From DATAPD01 sp036265385 (GTDB taxonomy: Bacteria; Acidobacteriota; Terriglobia; Terriglobales; Acidobacteriaceae): 64,000 nucleotides of DNA. The notes below the pieces were generated by a model, which saw only the letters and a list, made by a program, of their open reading frames with translations, was not told the origin of the DNA and did not search any database. The DNA is taken from NCBI GenBank assembly GCA_036265385.1, contig DATAPD010000067.1, forward strand, positions 195,710 to 259,709. The letters run 5' to 3'. This document shows positions 34,538 through 42,629 of the stretch, in pieces; positions within the stretch are counted from its first letter, which is position 1; the number at the start of each line of letters is the position of its first letter. Made by a program: the position numbers and the translations under genes.

Positions 34538-34996
34538 CTACAACAGTGTGACCAGTTCGGTCGTGGACTTTACAACGGAGCTTTCCAACTCAGGCTCCTC
34601 TTTCATCTGGGAAATTTTGATCTTCTTCAGTACGTCTTCGATGCTCTGATTCACTTTCCGCAACGGTTCTCGAATCGTGCAGCGGTCGGTCTGGTCGCAT
34701 TCGCCCCGGACAGTGATGCACGAAGTGATGAAGAGAGGTCCATCGATCGCCTGAATGACCTCAAAGGCTGAGATAGTGCGCGGATCCCGGGCCAGTGTGT
34801 AGCCGCCATTGATGCCATGCTGGGAATGCAGCAGTCCAGCTTTCGCCAGACGCTGCAGGATTTTGGCCAAGGCTTCCTGCGGGATGCCATAGGACTCAGC
34901 TACGTCTTTGGCGCTGCATGAACCCCTCTCGGCATGCTCAGCAAGGTGCTTCATCGCCATGAGGCCGTAGTCGGCTTTCTTAGTCAGCTTGAGCAT
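34538..34996 (-). CDS. iscR: IscR, Rrf2-family Fe-S cluster-sensing repressor
   Basis: 152 residues from the ATG at 34996. The Rrf2 winged helix is MLKLTKKADYGLMAMKHLAEHA ... GIPQEALAKILQRLAKAGLL. Cysteines C93, C100 and C106 (spacing x6, x5) match the cluster site, but no His follows C106 as in E. coli IscR, so the fourth ligand may differ. It heads the isc operon and should repress it when clusters are plentiful. A perfect palindrome sits just upstream. Confidence 0.92.
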   Translation of the reverse strand: MLKLTKKADYGLMAMKHLAEHAERGSCSAKDVAESYGIPQEALAKILQRLAKAGLLHSQHGINGGYTLARDPRTISAFEVIQAIDGPLFITSCITVRGECDQTDRCTIREPLRKVNQSIEDVLKKIKISQMKEEPELESSVVKSTTELVTLL

Positions 34997-35008
34997 GGAA
35001 TTGGCGAC

Positions 35009-35080
35009 TATTCTGGTCGGATAAAAAGCCGACCTTTTAAGTCGCACTTTATTGTACCCCTCTACCTGGCGCGCATGCAA
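35009..35080 (-). promoter_or_regulatory. iscR promoter and putative IscR operator
   Basis: Reading toward iscR: a -35-like TTGCAT (35080-35075), an 18-base spacer and a -10 TACAAT (35056-35051). Then comes a perfect inverted repeat GGTCGG-8-CCGACC (35034-35015) that ends ~19 bases before the ATG. The palindrome is where an autoregulating Rrf2 repressor would bind; in RNA it would also form a hairpin in the leader. Confidence 0.6.
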
Positions 35081-35194
35081 CCCTTCCCAGCCGGTGGTAA
35101 CCCAAACGTTGTGAGTGGTTTGAAAGAGTGGTCGAGTGGTAGATCCTCGATGTCAAAAATGAAAGGTCGCCACAGTCAAAACAGATTTCGACAC

Positions 35195-35222
35195 TTGACA
35201 AGCTTATTGCTGGGGCTACAAT
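35195..35222 (+). promoter_or_regulatory. Strong sigma-70-type promoter upstream of a small zinc-ribbon gene
   Basis: TTGACA (35195-35200), a 16-base spacer and TACAAT (35217-35222). It is near consensus and reads away from iscR toward the 48-residue gene at 35321, with the start of transcription expected near 35229. Confidence 0.65.
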
Positions 35223-35320
35223 ACCCAAAATTTCCGGTAAATGAGCCCTTTTGAAAGGGGCCACTACGACGCCCGGAACTATGACGAATCCTGCCGTTCC
35301 AACCCTTCCTGAGACGAAAG

Positions 35321-35467
35321 ATGCCAGCCTGTAAACACCCTCGTGTGCAAATTGTGTCCCGTGACGAAGATGCCGAGTTCGTAGAGTGCCTCGAATGCGG
35401 CGAAATCTTCGAGTCGAGCGAATTCAAAGACATGGCGATTGAAGAATCGACCCCGGATGAGGCATGA
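35321..35467 (+). CDS. 48-residue zinc-ribbon-like protein
   Basis: The frame reads MPACKHPRVQIVSRDED, then FVECLECGEIFESSEF, and ends TPDEA. CKH near the N-terminus and CLEC at residues 23-26 would form one small zinc ribbon, and the rest is acidic. A near-consensus promoter lies ~100 bases upstream, and GAGACGAAAG precedes the ATG. A 17-codon frame starting at 35281 overlaps it and could be a leader. The function is unknown; zinc binding is inferred from Cys/His spacing only. Confidence 0.6.
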   Translation: MPACKHPRVQIVSRDEDAEFVECLECGEIFESSEFKDMAIEESTPDEA

Positions 35468-35584
35468 AGGTTGCACATGCCTGTGACGTTCGTAACTAAT
35501 CCTCGCCGGTAGTCAGCTTGTGAAGCGCTGTTCAGACTGATACGTTGCGAGAAGGACCGGCGCTGTGTAACCGGAAGCCCTTCT

Positions 35585-35965
35585 ATGCCGATGCTCGTGT
35601 TGGTTGTCGACGACTCAATGCTGATCCGACATACGGTCTGCCGCTTTTTTGAAGAGCGCGGATTCGCAGTGCAATCAGCTACCAACGGCGTTGATGCGTT
35701 GGCGGCGATCAGCAAAGCTCATCCGCATTTGATCATCACGGATCTCGAGATGCCTCGGATGAACGGAAACGAGTTGATAACCGAGCTTAAGAGCCGTCCG
35801 CACACAGCAGCGATTCCACTGGTGGTGTTAACCAGCGCTCCCAAGAAATCTGCCGCAGATGGGCGCGCCGACTTTGCTATCCGCAAAGACATTGATATCG
35901 ATGAGCAGCTGGCGCGGGTCGTCGACGAAGTGTTCAAGGCCCGTTCGGCACGAGCCGGCGTTTAG
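35585..35965 (+). CDS. CheY-like single-domain response regulator
   Basis: 126 residues. VLVVDDSMLIRHTVCRFFEERGF carries the acidic pair, the phospho-acceptor Asp is in LIITDLEMPRMNG, Thr lies in VVLTSAP and Lys in FAIRKDIDID. There is no output domain, so it acts through protein contacts, as CheY or a chemotaxis/pili regulator does. No kinase is adjacent. Confidence 0.88.
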   Translation: MPMLVLVVDDSMLIRHTVCRFFEERGFAVQSATNGVDALAAISKAHPHLIITDLEMPRMNGNELITELKSRPHTAAIPLVVLTSAPKKSAADGRADFAIRKDIDIDEQLARVVDEVFKARSARAGV

Positions 35966-35990
35966 ATCTTAGTTCTTATCTCAATCTTCC

Positions 35991-37082
35991 CTAAGGAATC
36001 GTAATCGAGGTCGGCGATGCGGTCGTCGTGTACGGCGAACCGGGGGTCGCGGTCAAATCACCAGTGCTTGCGTCGATGGAAAATCCATTGATGTTCTTGT
36101 TTGTCTGACTGCCGGAATAAAGGAAGGCTCCCGTGGGTTCAATGGCAACAAAGTTTGCGCCAGCACCGGCAGTAAAAGGAGACTTGGTGAGCGCGGTGGG
36201 AACTCCAGTGGTGGTATCGATCGAATACGCGTAGATCTTTCCGTCACTCAGACTCGAGACGTAGACGTACTTGCCGGAAGGATCTTCGGCAATGCCCGTC
36301 GGATGTGCGCCGGTAGGAAATGGGGAGCCGGGGATGGGGATGAGCGTGCCATTGGACGAATTCATCGTAAATCCCGCGAACGACCCTTCCTGCAGATTGG
36401 CCACGTAAACGAACTTCTCGTTGGCATCGATGGTGAGCGCGAACGGCCCGGCGAGGGGGTTCGCTGAGATTCCGGTTGGAAATGGAGAGCCTGGAACCGG
36501 TGTTAAATCGCCAGTTGCACTGTCGACCGAATAGCCGACAAGCACGCCCGAAGCGGAGTTCACCACATATAAGAAGTGATCGGACGGTGAAAACTTCATT
36601 GCCGATGCGCCAAAGCCGGTGAAGACACCGGATCCAGCAGTCTCGGTCGGAGTTCCTTTGCTCGAATCGATGGCATAGATGCCGATCGTATGCGAGCCCA
36701 CATTCGATACATATAAGAAGTGCCCGGCGGAATCTATGGCAAGGGCAGTAGGAGTTGTTCCTGTCGTGGTGCGAGGAGTGACCTCCGTCAGCCCTCCTGT
36801 TGAGGATACGTTGTAAAGCGCGATGGTGCTCTCCGAGGCGTTCGCGACATAGGCAAATTTGCCTGCCGGATCAAGAGCGATGGCGGAAGGCGAAGGTCCG
36901 GTGGCAAAAGGCGAGCCACTCATCGCGTGTAGTTGCCCCGATCCGTCAACGTTGAAGCCAGCAATCTGATTGGAAGTTGAAACGGTGACGTAAACGGGCT
37001 GACCACCCGATTGATTGTTGTCGCTTCCACAAGCCGTTAAAAATACCAGCAGGCACAAACCGAACCAGGTGATGAACTTCAC
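35991..37082 (-). CDS. Beta-propeller lipoprotein (YncE / lactonase-like)
   Basis: 363 residues. The GTG at 37082 follows AAGGAG by eight bases. A lipoprotein signal peptide (FGLCLLVFLTACGSD) has its lipobox Cys at LTAC. The mature protein holds seven-bladed propeller repeats such as PSAIALDPAGKFAYVANASES, PTALAIDSAGHFLYVSNVGS and PTGIAEDPSGKYVYVSSL. Such proteins are common and expanded in acidobacteria; the ligand is unknown and enzymatic lactonase activity is doubtful. Confidence 0.87.
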   Translation of the reverse strand: MKFITWFGLCLLVFLTACGSDNNQSGGQPVYVTVSTSNQIAGFNVDGSGQLHAMSGSPFATGPSPSAIALDPAGKFAYVANASESTIALYNVSSTGGLTEVTPRTTTGTTPTALAIDSAGHFLYVSNVGSHTIGIYAIDSSKGTPTETAGSGVFTGFGASAMKFSPSDHFLYVVNSASGVLVGYSVDSATGDLTPVPGSPFPTGISANPLAGPFALTIDANEKFVYVANLQEGSFAGFTMNSSNGTLIPIPGSPFPTGAHPTGIAEDPSGKYVYVSSLSDGKIYAYSIDTTTGVPTALTKSPFTAGAGANFVAIEPTGAFLYSGSQTNKNINGFSIDASTGDLTATPGSPYTTTASPTSITIP

Positions 37083-37143
37083 TCGTTCCACTCCTTGGGA
37101 CAAGCAGTTTTCAGTACGACTGGCATGTATGGCACAACCGCGA

Positions 37144-38280
37144 TCAGCGCAGAGGCATGCCCGCCTCGGCAGAGAATTCCCGCGGCGCGAAATCATTCGC
37201 CATGAACTTCGGATAAGCCGCAGCCGCAATCATCGCGGCGTTGTCCGTCGATAAAGGACGTGTGGGGAAGTATACCGGGATACCCTCCATCGAGGCGCGC
37301 AGCTCGAATTCACGGCGCAACTGGTTATTCGCAGCAACGCCGCCGGTGACAAATAAAGTTCTTACGTCATGTGCGCGCGCAGCAGCCAGGGTCTTCGTGA
37401 CTAAGTCGTCGACCATGGCACGCTGGAACGAGGACACCAAGTCAAGCGTATCCCGGTCGCAATGGGCAAGGTAGTCTTCGAGCGCGGGCTTACGAATCTC
37501 GCGCAAGGCGGCCTGCCGGGCATCAATTGCCGGTTTCATGGTGTGCGTTTCCACGTGACGGAGCACGGCTGTCTTAATTCCGCTGTACGAAAAATCAAAT
37601 CTGGGCTGATCCGGCGACTCGTTGCGACGGTTGCGGTCAGGATGCTTGATCTGGGCTATGCCGAACTTCACTGCGTTCGGATCCCCGTGAGGAGCCAGAC
37701 GGTCGATCACAGGCCCGCCCGGATAACCTAATCCGAGCAATTTAGCCACTTTGTCGAAGGCTTCTCCCGCCGCATCGTCGCGTGTGTGCCCAATATTTTG
37801 ATACGACCAACCCGGCCCGCGTTGCTCGGCAAGGTAGAGATGGGTGTGTCCACCGGACACAACCAGGGCAAGGACGGGGAAGTTCACCGTGTGATTGCCC
37901 TTTTGCCGCTCATCGAGCAGCACCGCGTGGATGTGTCCTTCGAGGTGGTTAACCGCAATGAGCGGTTTATCGAGAGCATAGGAGAGAGCCTTGGCATAGC
38001 TGATTCCTACGAGTAACGACCCAGCTAAGCCCGGCCCCTGGGTCACGGCGATTGCGTCAATCGATTCGTAACTTTGTTTGGCTTCGGTGAGCGCCTGGCG
38101 TACGACGGGAACGATGGCGCGAAGATGTTCCCGCGAAGCGAGCTCCGGGACAACTCCTCCATAGGGTTGGTGAGTAGCGATCTGCGAAGCGACAACGTTC
38201 GAGATCAGCTGCTCGCCCGCCCGCACCACGGCAGCAGCAGTTTCGTCACACGAGCTTTCGATACCAAGGATGTAGGTCAT
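37144..38280 (-). CDS. tsaD: tRNA N6-threonylcarbamoyladenosine synthase TsaD
   Basis: 378 residues from MTYILGIESSCDETAAAVV. The metal-binding histidines lie in NHLEGHIHAV; VVSGGHTHLYL, RDDAAGEAFDKVAKLLGLGYPGGP, FDFSYSGIKTAV and FVTGGVAANNQLR are diagnostic. It transfers threonylcarbamoyl to A37 of ANN-decoding tRNAs together with TsaB and TsaE, which are not in this window. An upstream extension exists in frame but without support. Confidence 0.95.
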   Translation of the reverse strand: MTYILGIESSCDETAAAVVRAGEQLISNVVASQIATHQPYGGVVPELASREHLRAIVPVVRQALTEAKQSYESIDAIAVTQGPGLAGSLLVGISYAKALSYALDKPLIAVNHLEGHIHAVLLDERQKGNHTVNFPVLALVVSGGHTHLYLAEQRGPGWSYQNIGHTRDDAAGEAFDKVAKLLGLGYPGGPVIDRLAPHGDPNAVKFGIAQIKHPDRNRRNESPDQPRFDFSYSGIKTAVLRHVETHTMKPAIDARQAALREIRKPALEDYLAHCDRDTLDLVSSFQRAMVDDLVTKTLAAARAHDVRTLFVTGGVAANNQLRREFELRASMEGIPVYFPTRPLSTDNAAMIAAAAYPKFMANDFAPREFSAEAGMPLR

Positions 38281-38451
38281 GGGTAAGGCGTGCCGAGAGC
38301 TCACGCTGACAGCTAACGGCCAACTGTTTGATCGAAACAACTAGTTTATCGCGGAGAAGATCATTCGTGGGAAGTCCGGCGATCGGTTGTATGCATGGTA
38401 GGCTTGGCTCGGGATCGAGGATTTCGCCAGAATGCATCAGATGTCCGAAAC

Positions 38452-39816
38452 ATGAATGACTCCAAAGACATGGCTGTACGCATCATTCGCACGCTGCGCG
38501 AGCGGGGGCACCAAGCCTATCTCGTGGGCGGATGCGTGCGCGACCTGCTGCTCGGACGTCAACCCGCGGATTACGACGTGGCCACAGACGCTATACCCAC
38601 GCAGGTGATGCGAATTTTCCCGCAAACGTATGCCGTAGGTGCGCAATTCGGAGTGGTGCTGGTTCCTGTTGAAACTGGGGCGGACGTAGCAAGCTACGTT
38701 CCTACCGATCATTCGAAGGCAGGCGTGGTCGAAGTCGCGACCTTTCGCAGCGATATCGGCTATTCCGATGGACGGCATCCCGATGAAGTCCGTTTCAGCA
38801 AGACGCCTCAGGAAGACGTGGAGCGTCGTGACTTCACTATCAATGGAATGATGCTCGATCCTGAAACGAATGAAGTTCTGGACTACGTCGGTGGCCGGAA
38901 GGATTTGAAAACCGGCATCATTCGCACGATTGGCGATCCGGAAAGACGATTTGCGGAAGACAAGCTGCGGATGCTGCGAGCCGTGCGTTTCGCGGCCCGC
39001 TTGGGCTACGAGATCGATCCTGCGACGAAGGCTGTGATCCGGGAGTTAGCCCAGGCGATTCACCAGGTTTCGGCGGAACGGGTAAGGGATGAACTCACAA
39101 AGATGTTGACGGAGGGCAAAGCGCGGGAAGCATTTCTCCTTCTCGATAACACAGGATTGCTGGAACAAGTACTGCCCGAGATTTCCGCGATGAAAGGAGT
39201 TGAGCAGCCTCCGCAATACCATCCTGAAGGCGATGTCTTCGTGCACACGCTGTTATTGCTGGCGAATCTACCCCTTCCTTGTTCGAAGACATTGGCTTGG
39301 GGAGCGCTACTTCACGATGTGGGTAAGCCGCCAACGTTCCGGGTGGCGCCCGATCGCATCCGCTTCGATGGTCACGTGGAAGTCGGAGTGAAAATGGCGG
39401 ACGCGATCTGCCGACGATTCCGATTTTCGAACGATGATACCGAGCAGATTCTCGCGCTCGTCGATAATCACATGCGCTTTGCCGATATCACGCGCATGAA
39501 GGAATCCACCCTGAAAAAATTCCTTCGGCTTGCACATTTTGAGGAACATCTCGATCTCCATCGGATGGATTGCATGTCGAGCCATCGCGATCTGACGCTC
39601 TATGATTTCGCTCGCGAGAAATTTGTAACGGTGCCCCGGGAAGCGATTCGTCCGGAGCCGCTCGTCAATGGCCGTGACCTGATTGCAATGGGATATGAGC
39701 CGGGTCCGCGCTTCAAGGAAATCCTGACAGCTGTTGAAGATGCACAGCTGGAAGGTGAGTTGGGCGACCGGGATGCCGCTCTCGATTTCGTGCGCAGCCA
39801 ATTTCCTGCCAACTGA
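38452..39816 (+). CDS. cca: CCA-adding / poly(A) polymerase-type tRNA nucleotidyltransferase with HD domain
   Basis: 454 residues from the ATG at 38452. The class II nucleotidyltransferase head is AYLVGGCVRDLLLGRQPADYDVATDA, with RRDFTINGMMLDP and RMLRAVRFAARLGYEID. An HD domain follows (FVHTLLLL ... WGALLHDVGKPPTF). CCA-addition versus A-addition or polyadenylation cannot be fixed by eye. The tRNAs in this window encode their own CCA, so the enzyme would mainly repair ends. dciA, gatC and gatA follow. Confidence 0.9.
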   Translation: MNDSKDMAVRIIRTLRERGHQAYLVGGCVRDLLLGRQPADYDVATDAIPTQVMRIFPQTYAVGAQFGVVLVPVETGADVASYVPTDHSKAGVVEVATFRSDIGYSDGRHPDEVRFSKTPQEDVERRDFTINGMMLDPETNEVLDYVGGRKDLKTGIIRTIGDPERRFAEDKLRMLRAVRFAARLGYEIDPATKAVIRELAQAIHQVSAERVRDELTKMLTEGKAREAFLLLDNTGLLEQVLPEISAMKGVEQPPQYHPEGDVFVHTLLLLANLPLPCSKTLAWGALLHDVGKPPTFRVAPDRIRFDGHVEVGVKMADAICRRFRFSNDDTEQILALVDNHMRFADITRMKESTLKKFLRLAHFEEHLDLHRMDCMSSHRDLTLYDFAREKFVTVPREAIRPEPLVNGRDLIAMGYEPGPRFKEILTAVEDAQLEGELGDRDAALDFVRSQFPAN

Positions 39817-39888
39817 GAGCTGAACAAAATTCTGTGCAATTTTTGAGTGCTACAATCGTTCCTCTTTCAGCAGCTCGGGCTGACAGAT

Positions 39889-40188
39889 ATGCATCACTCA
39901 AAAGACATGGAACGCGTGGGCGGAGGATTGACTAAAGTCCTCGGGAACTCACTGAAGCAGGCGCCCGTCGATGAGGCACCAGTTTTGGCATGGCCTCTGG
40001 TTTGTGGAACTGCGGTCGCTGAGCGGACTCATGCAGTCGCATTCGCCAAAGGCGTTCTCTACGTGCAAGTGCCCGATCACGGATGGCGACACGAACTTGC
40101 CACTCTGGCGCCTCGTTATGTGGCTCTGATCAACGGTTACGTGCCCGAGGATGTGACGCGAATCGAATTTGTGGTGAGTGGTCCATGA
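39889..40188 (+). CDS. DciA-like (DUF721) replicative helicase-loading protein
   Basis: 99 residues from the ATG at 39889. The DUF721 core is LAWPLVCGTAVAERTHAVAFAKGVLYVQVPD and WRHELATLAPRYVALING. DciA proteins load DnaB in bacteria lacking DnaC or DnaI. Its stop overlaps the gatC start by ATGA, so it is translationally coupled to gatC. Confidence 0.85.
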   Translation: MHHSKDMERVGGGLTKVLGNSLKQAPVDEAPVLAWPLVCGTAVAERTHAVAFAKGVLYVQVPDHGWRHELATLAPRYVALINGYVPEDVTRIEFVVSGP

Positions 40189-40535
40189 GCGACACGAGCA
40201 AAGTTACTGAGCAAGATGTTTCCTACGTTTCCGAGCTCGCGAATCTTGAGCTCACGGAGCAGGAACGCGCGCGCATGGTAAGGGACCTGAACTCCATTCT
40301 TGATTACATCGATCGCCTGAATGAGTTAAATACAGATAGTGTTCCAGCGATGGCACAAGTATCGGACCGTTATGGAGTAGATGAATCGAAGCAGGGAAGT
40401 TCGCGATTTGCATATGCCAGTCGTGAGGATGTTAAGGATGGTCTACGTCCGTCGCTGCCGCATGAATTGGCCCTGCAAAATGCGGCCGATGCCGACGGAG
40501 CGTTCTTCAGAGTTCCGAAGGTGATCGAGAAATAG
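40185..40535 (+). CDS. gatC: Asp-tRNA(Asn)/Glu-tRNA(Gln) amidotransferase subunit C
   Basis: 116 residues. VSYVSELANLELTEQERARM, LNSILDYIDRLNELNTD and the C-terminal LRPSLPHELALQNAADADGAFFRVPKVI are typical GatC. It overlaps dciA by four bases and precedes gatA by ~35 bases. It clamps GatA to GatB in amide transfer; gatB is not in this window. Confidence 0.94.
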   Translation: MSDTSKVTEQDVSYVSELANLELTEQERARMVRDLNSILDYIDRLNELNTDSVPAMAQVSDRYGVDESKQGSSRFAYASREDVKDGLRPSLPHELALQNAADADGAFFRVPKVIEK

Positions 40536-40570
40536 CCTTTGGTCGTTCCCTAAAACTTCTTCCATCAGTG

Positions 40571-42037
40571 ATGATCCCTACACACGACACAATCGAGAGT
40601 GTAAACAGGCAAATTGCGGAGGGAAAAACTTCTGCGAGTGCGATTGCTGAGTCGTACTTCTCTACCATTGATGCAAAGGATGGAGAAATCGGGGCTTTTC
40701 TGGCGCTTTCGAAAGAACGCGCAGTGGCGAAAGCAGCGGAAATCGATCAACTTGCTAAAGCAGGCAAGCCGCTCCCACCACTCGCCGGCATTCCAGTAGC
40801 GATCAAGGATGTGATGGTCACCCGCGGTGTCCGGACGACAGCGGGCTCGCGCATCCTCGAAAACTTTGTTCCTCCCTACGACTGTACCGCGGTCGCACGC
40901 CTTGAGAGTGCGGGTGCGGTCATCCTCGGAAAGCTGAATTGCGACGAGTTTGCGATGGGCTCGTCGAACGAAAATTCTGCGTACAAGCCAGTGAAGAACC
41001 CTCGCGACACAAGCCGAGTTCCCGGCGGGTCGTCTGGAGGCGCGGCAGCGGCAGTGGCGGCCGGGATGGCTGTCGTAACACTCGGTTCGGACACGGGCGG
41101 CTCAATCCGGCAGCCCGCCTCTTTCTGCGGCGTCGTGGGAATGATGCCGACCTATGGTCGTGTATCACGCTATGGGTTGATCGCGTTCGCATCGTCACTC
41201 GATCACATCGGACCTTTAACGAACACCGTGAAAGATGCGGCTCTGGTTTTGCGCACGATTGCCGGACGCGATCCGATGGACACGACATCCGCTGACGTTC
41301 CCGTCCCCGACTACGTCGCGGAATTGGACATACCGGTGCGAGGGCTGAAAGTTGGGATTGCGAAAGAATATTTTGGCGAAGGACTGGACATTGAAGTACG
41401 CCAGGCGGTTGAACGGGCAGTCGACGAACTCAGAAGCTTGGGATGCGAAATTGTCGAGGTTTCGCTTCCGCACACTGAATATGCAATTCCGACCTACTAC
41501 ATTATTGCCACGGCGGAAGCATCTTCGAATCTCGCGCGTTATGACGGTGTTCGATATGGATATCGCAGCCGGAAAGCGCGTTCTCTTTCCGAGATGTACC
41601 GGCGCAGCCGTGATGACGCGTTCGGCGCGGAAGTGAAACGTCGCATTATGCTCGGGACATATGTTCTGAGCGCCGGCTACTACGATGCGTATTACCTAAA
41701 GGCGCAGAAGGTACGCACTCTGCTGACGCGCGACTTCGATGAAGCATTCAAGAAGGTAGACGTGATCGCAACGCCCACCAGTCCTACAGCAGCATTTCGA
41801 CTGGGAGAGAAGACGGATGATCCTCTGGCAATGTACCTGGCCGATATTTACACAGTGACTGCTGATCTGGCGGGCATTCCCGGGATATCGATTCCGTGTG
41901 GGATGACAAAAGAAAATTTGCCCATCGGGTTACAGTTGCTAGGAAAGCATTTCGATGAAGCTACTGTGCTGAGAGTGGCGCATGCGTATGAGCAGGCTTC
42001 AGGCTCAAGGCTCCAGGCTTCACGTTCTAGTGCTTAA
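40571..42037 (+). CDS. gatA: Asp-tRNA(Asn)/Glu-tRNA(Gln) amidotransferase subunit A
   Basis: 488 residues. The amidase signature is complete: PVAIKDVM (catalytic Lys), SSNENSAYKPVKNP, RVPGGSSGGAAAAVAAGM (cis-Ser) and LGSDTGGSIRQPASFCG (catalytic Ser). It generates ammonia from glutamine for GatB. An adjoining GTG at 40568 is an alternative start. The last ~15 residues (ASGSRLQASRSSA) are encoded by a CAGGCTTCAGGCTCAAGGCT-type repeat and overlap the convergent gene by 11 bases, so the C-terminus appears to have run into an intergenic repeat. Confidence 0.95.
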   Translation: MIPTHDTIESVNRQIAEGKTSASAIAESYFSTIDAKDGEIGAFLALSKERAVAKAAEIDQLAKAGKPLPPLAGIPVAIKDVMVTRGVRTTAGSRILENFVPPYDCTAVARLESAGAVILGKLNCDEFAMGSSNENSAYKPVKNPRDTSRVPGGSSGGAAAAVAAGMAVVTLGSDTGGSIRQPASFCGVVGMMPTYGRVSRYGLIAFASSLDHIGPLTNTVKDAALVLRTIAGRDPMDTTSADVPVPDYVAELDIPVRGLKVGIAKEYFGEGLDIEVRQAVERAVDELRSLGCEIVEVSLPHTEYAIPTYYIIATAEASSNLARYDGVRYGYRSRKARSLSEMYRRSRDDAFGAEVKRRIMLGTYVLSAGYYDAYYLKAQKVRTLLTRDFDEAFKKVDVIATPTSPTAAFRLGEKTDDPLAMYLADIYTVTADLAGIPGISIPCGMTKENLPIGLQLLGKHFDEATVLRVAHAYEQASGSRLQASRSSA

Positions 42038-42623
42038 TCGGCAACACCTGGTAATAAGACTCACCGGCACACCCACGACATAGGGTCTTGCCATCGCGCA
42101 GGACTTCCCTGCGAAAAGCGATGCTCTCGCCACAGTTCGCGCACGCGACCCGTTCTGCTTTGTAGCCGGGCATTTCTTCCGCAGGAAGATCGATGCTGAC
42201 CCATTGCGCGGTGAACAGATCATCCGTTGGCATTTCGGCGTATGCGCGCATCTGCTGCTGGTTCTTACTCTCGAGTTGTGGATACAGCTCGCGGGCACGC
42301 TCTTTCGAAGAATCTTTAGCAGAGATTCGGACTGCCTTGTTGGTATCGAGGTCGACGAAGGTGGCTGCCATCTTGCCGAAGTCGCGGAATTTCAAAGCGC
42401 GTTTGCCGAGGCGGCATCCCGTGACCACGCCGATCGCGTCGGTCGCGCAGCGATCGATCTCAACAAATGTTACGAGCCGCTTGCGGTCTTTGTGATAGGG
42501 GTCGTTGATGCCGAGCATTTCGAGTCCAAGCATTGCCATGCGCACTCCCAGGACTTGCCCAGCACAGAGATGACCGTGTGCCTGCTCGGCATCGTGTAAG
42601 TATTCGTGCAAAGACTTCAGCAA
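42027..42623 (-). CDS. FmdE-family protein (formylmethanofuran dehydrogenase subunit E-like)
   Basis: 198 residues. The FmdE core has the His/Cys motif QAHGHLCAGQVLGVRMA, then VEIDRCATDAIGVVTGCRLGKRALKF and FGKMAATFVD. A C-terminal zinc ribbon (CANCGE ... CRGCAGE) follows. In methanogens FmdE accompanies a molybdenum/tungsten enzyme; bacterial members are often linked to molybdopterin metabolism. No such enzyme is nearby apart from the MOSC protein at 25401. Function here is unknown. Confidence 0.85.
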   Translation of the reverse strand: MLKSLHEYLHDAEQAHGHLCAGQVLGVRMAMLGLEMLGINDPYHKDRKRLVTFVEIDRCATDAIGVVTGCRLGKRALKFRDFGKMAATFVDLDTNKAVRISAKDSSKERARELYPQLESKNQQQMRAYAEMPTDDLFTAQWVSIDLPAEEMPGYKAERVACANCGESIAFRREVLRDGKTLCRGCAGESYYQVLPIKH

Positions 42624-42629
42624 AACTTT

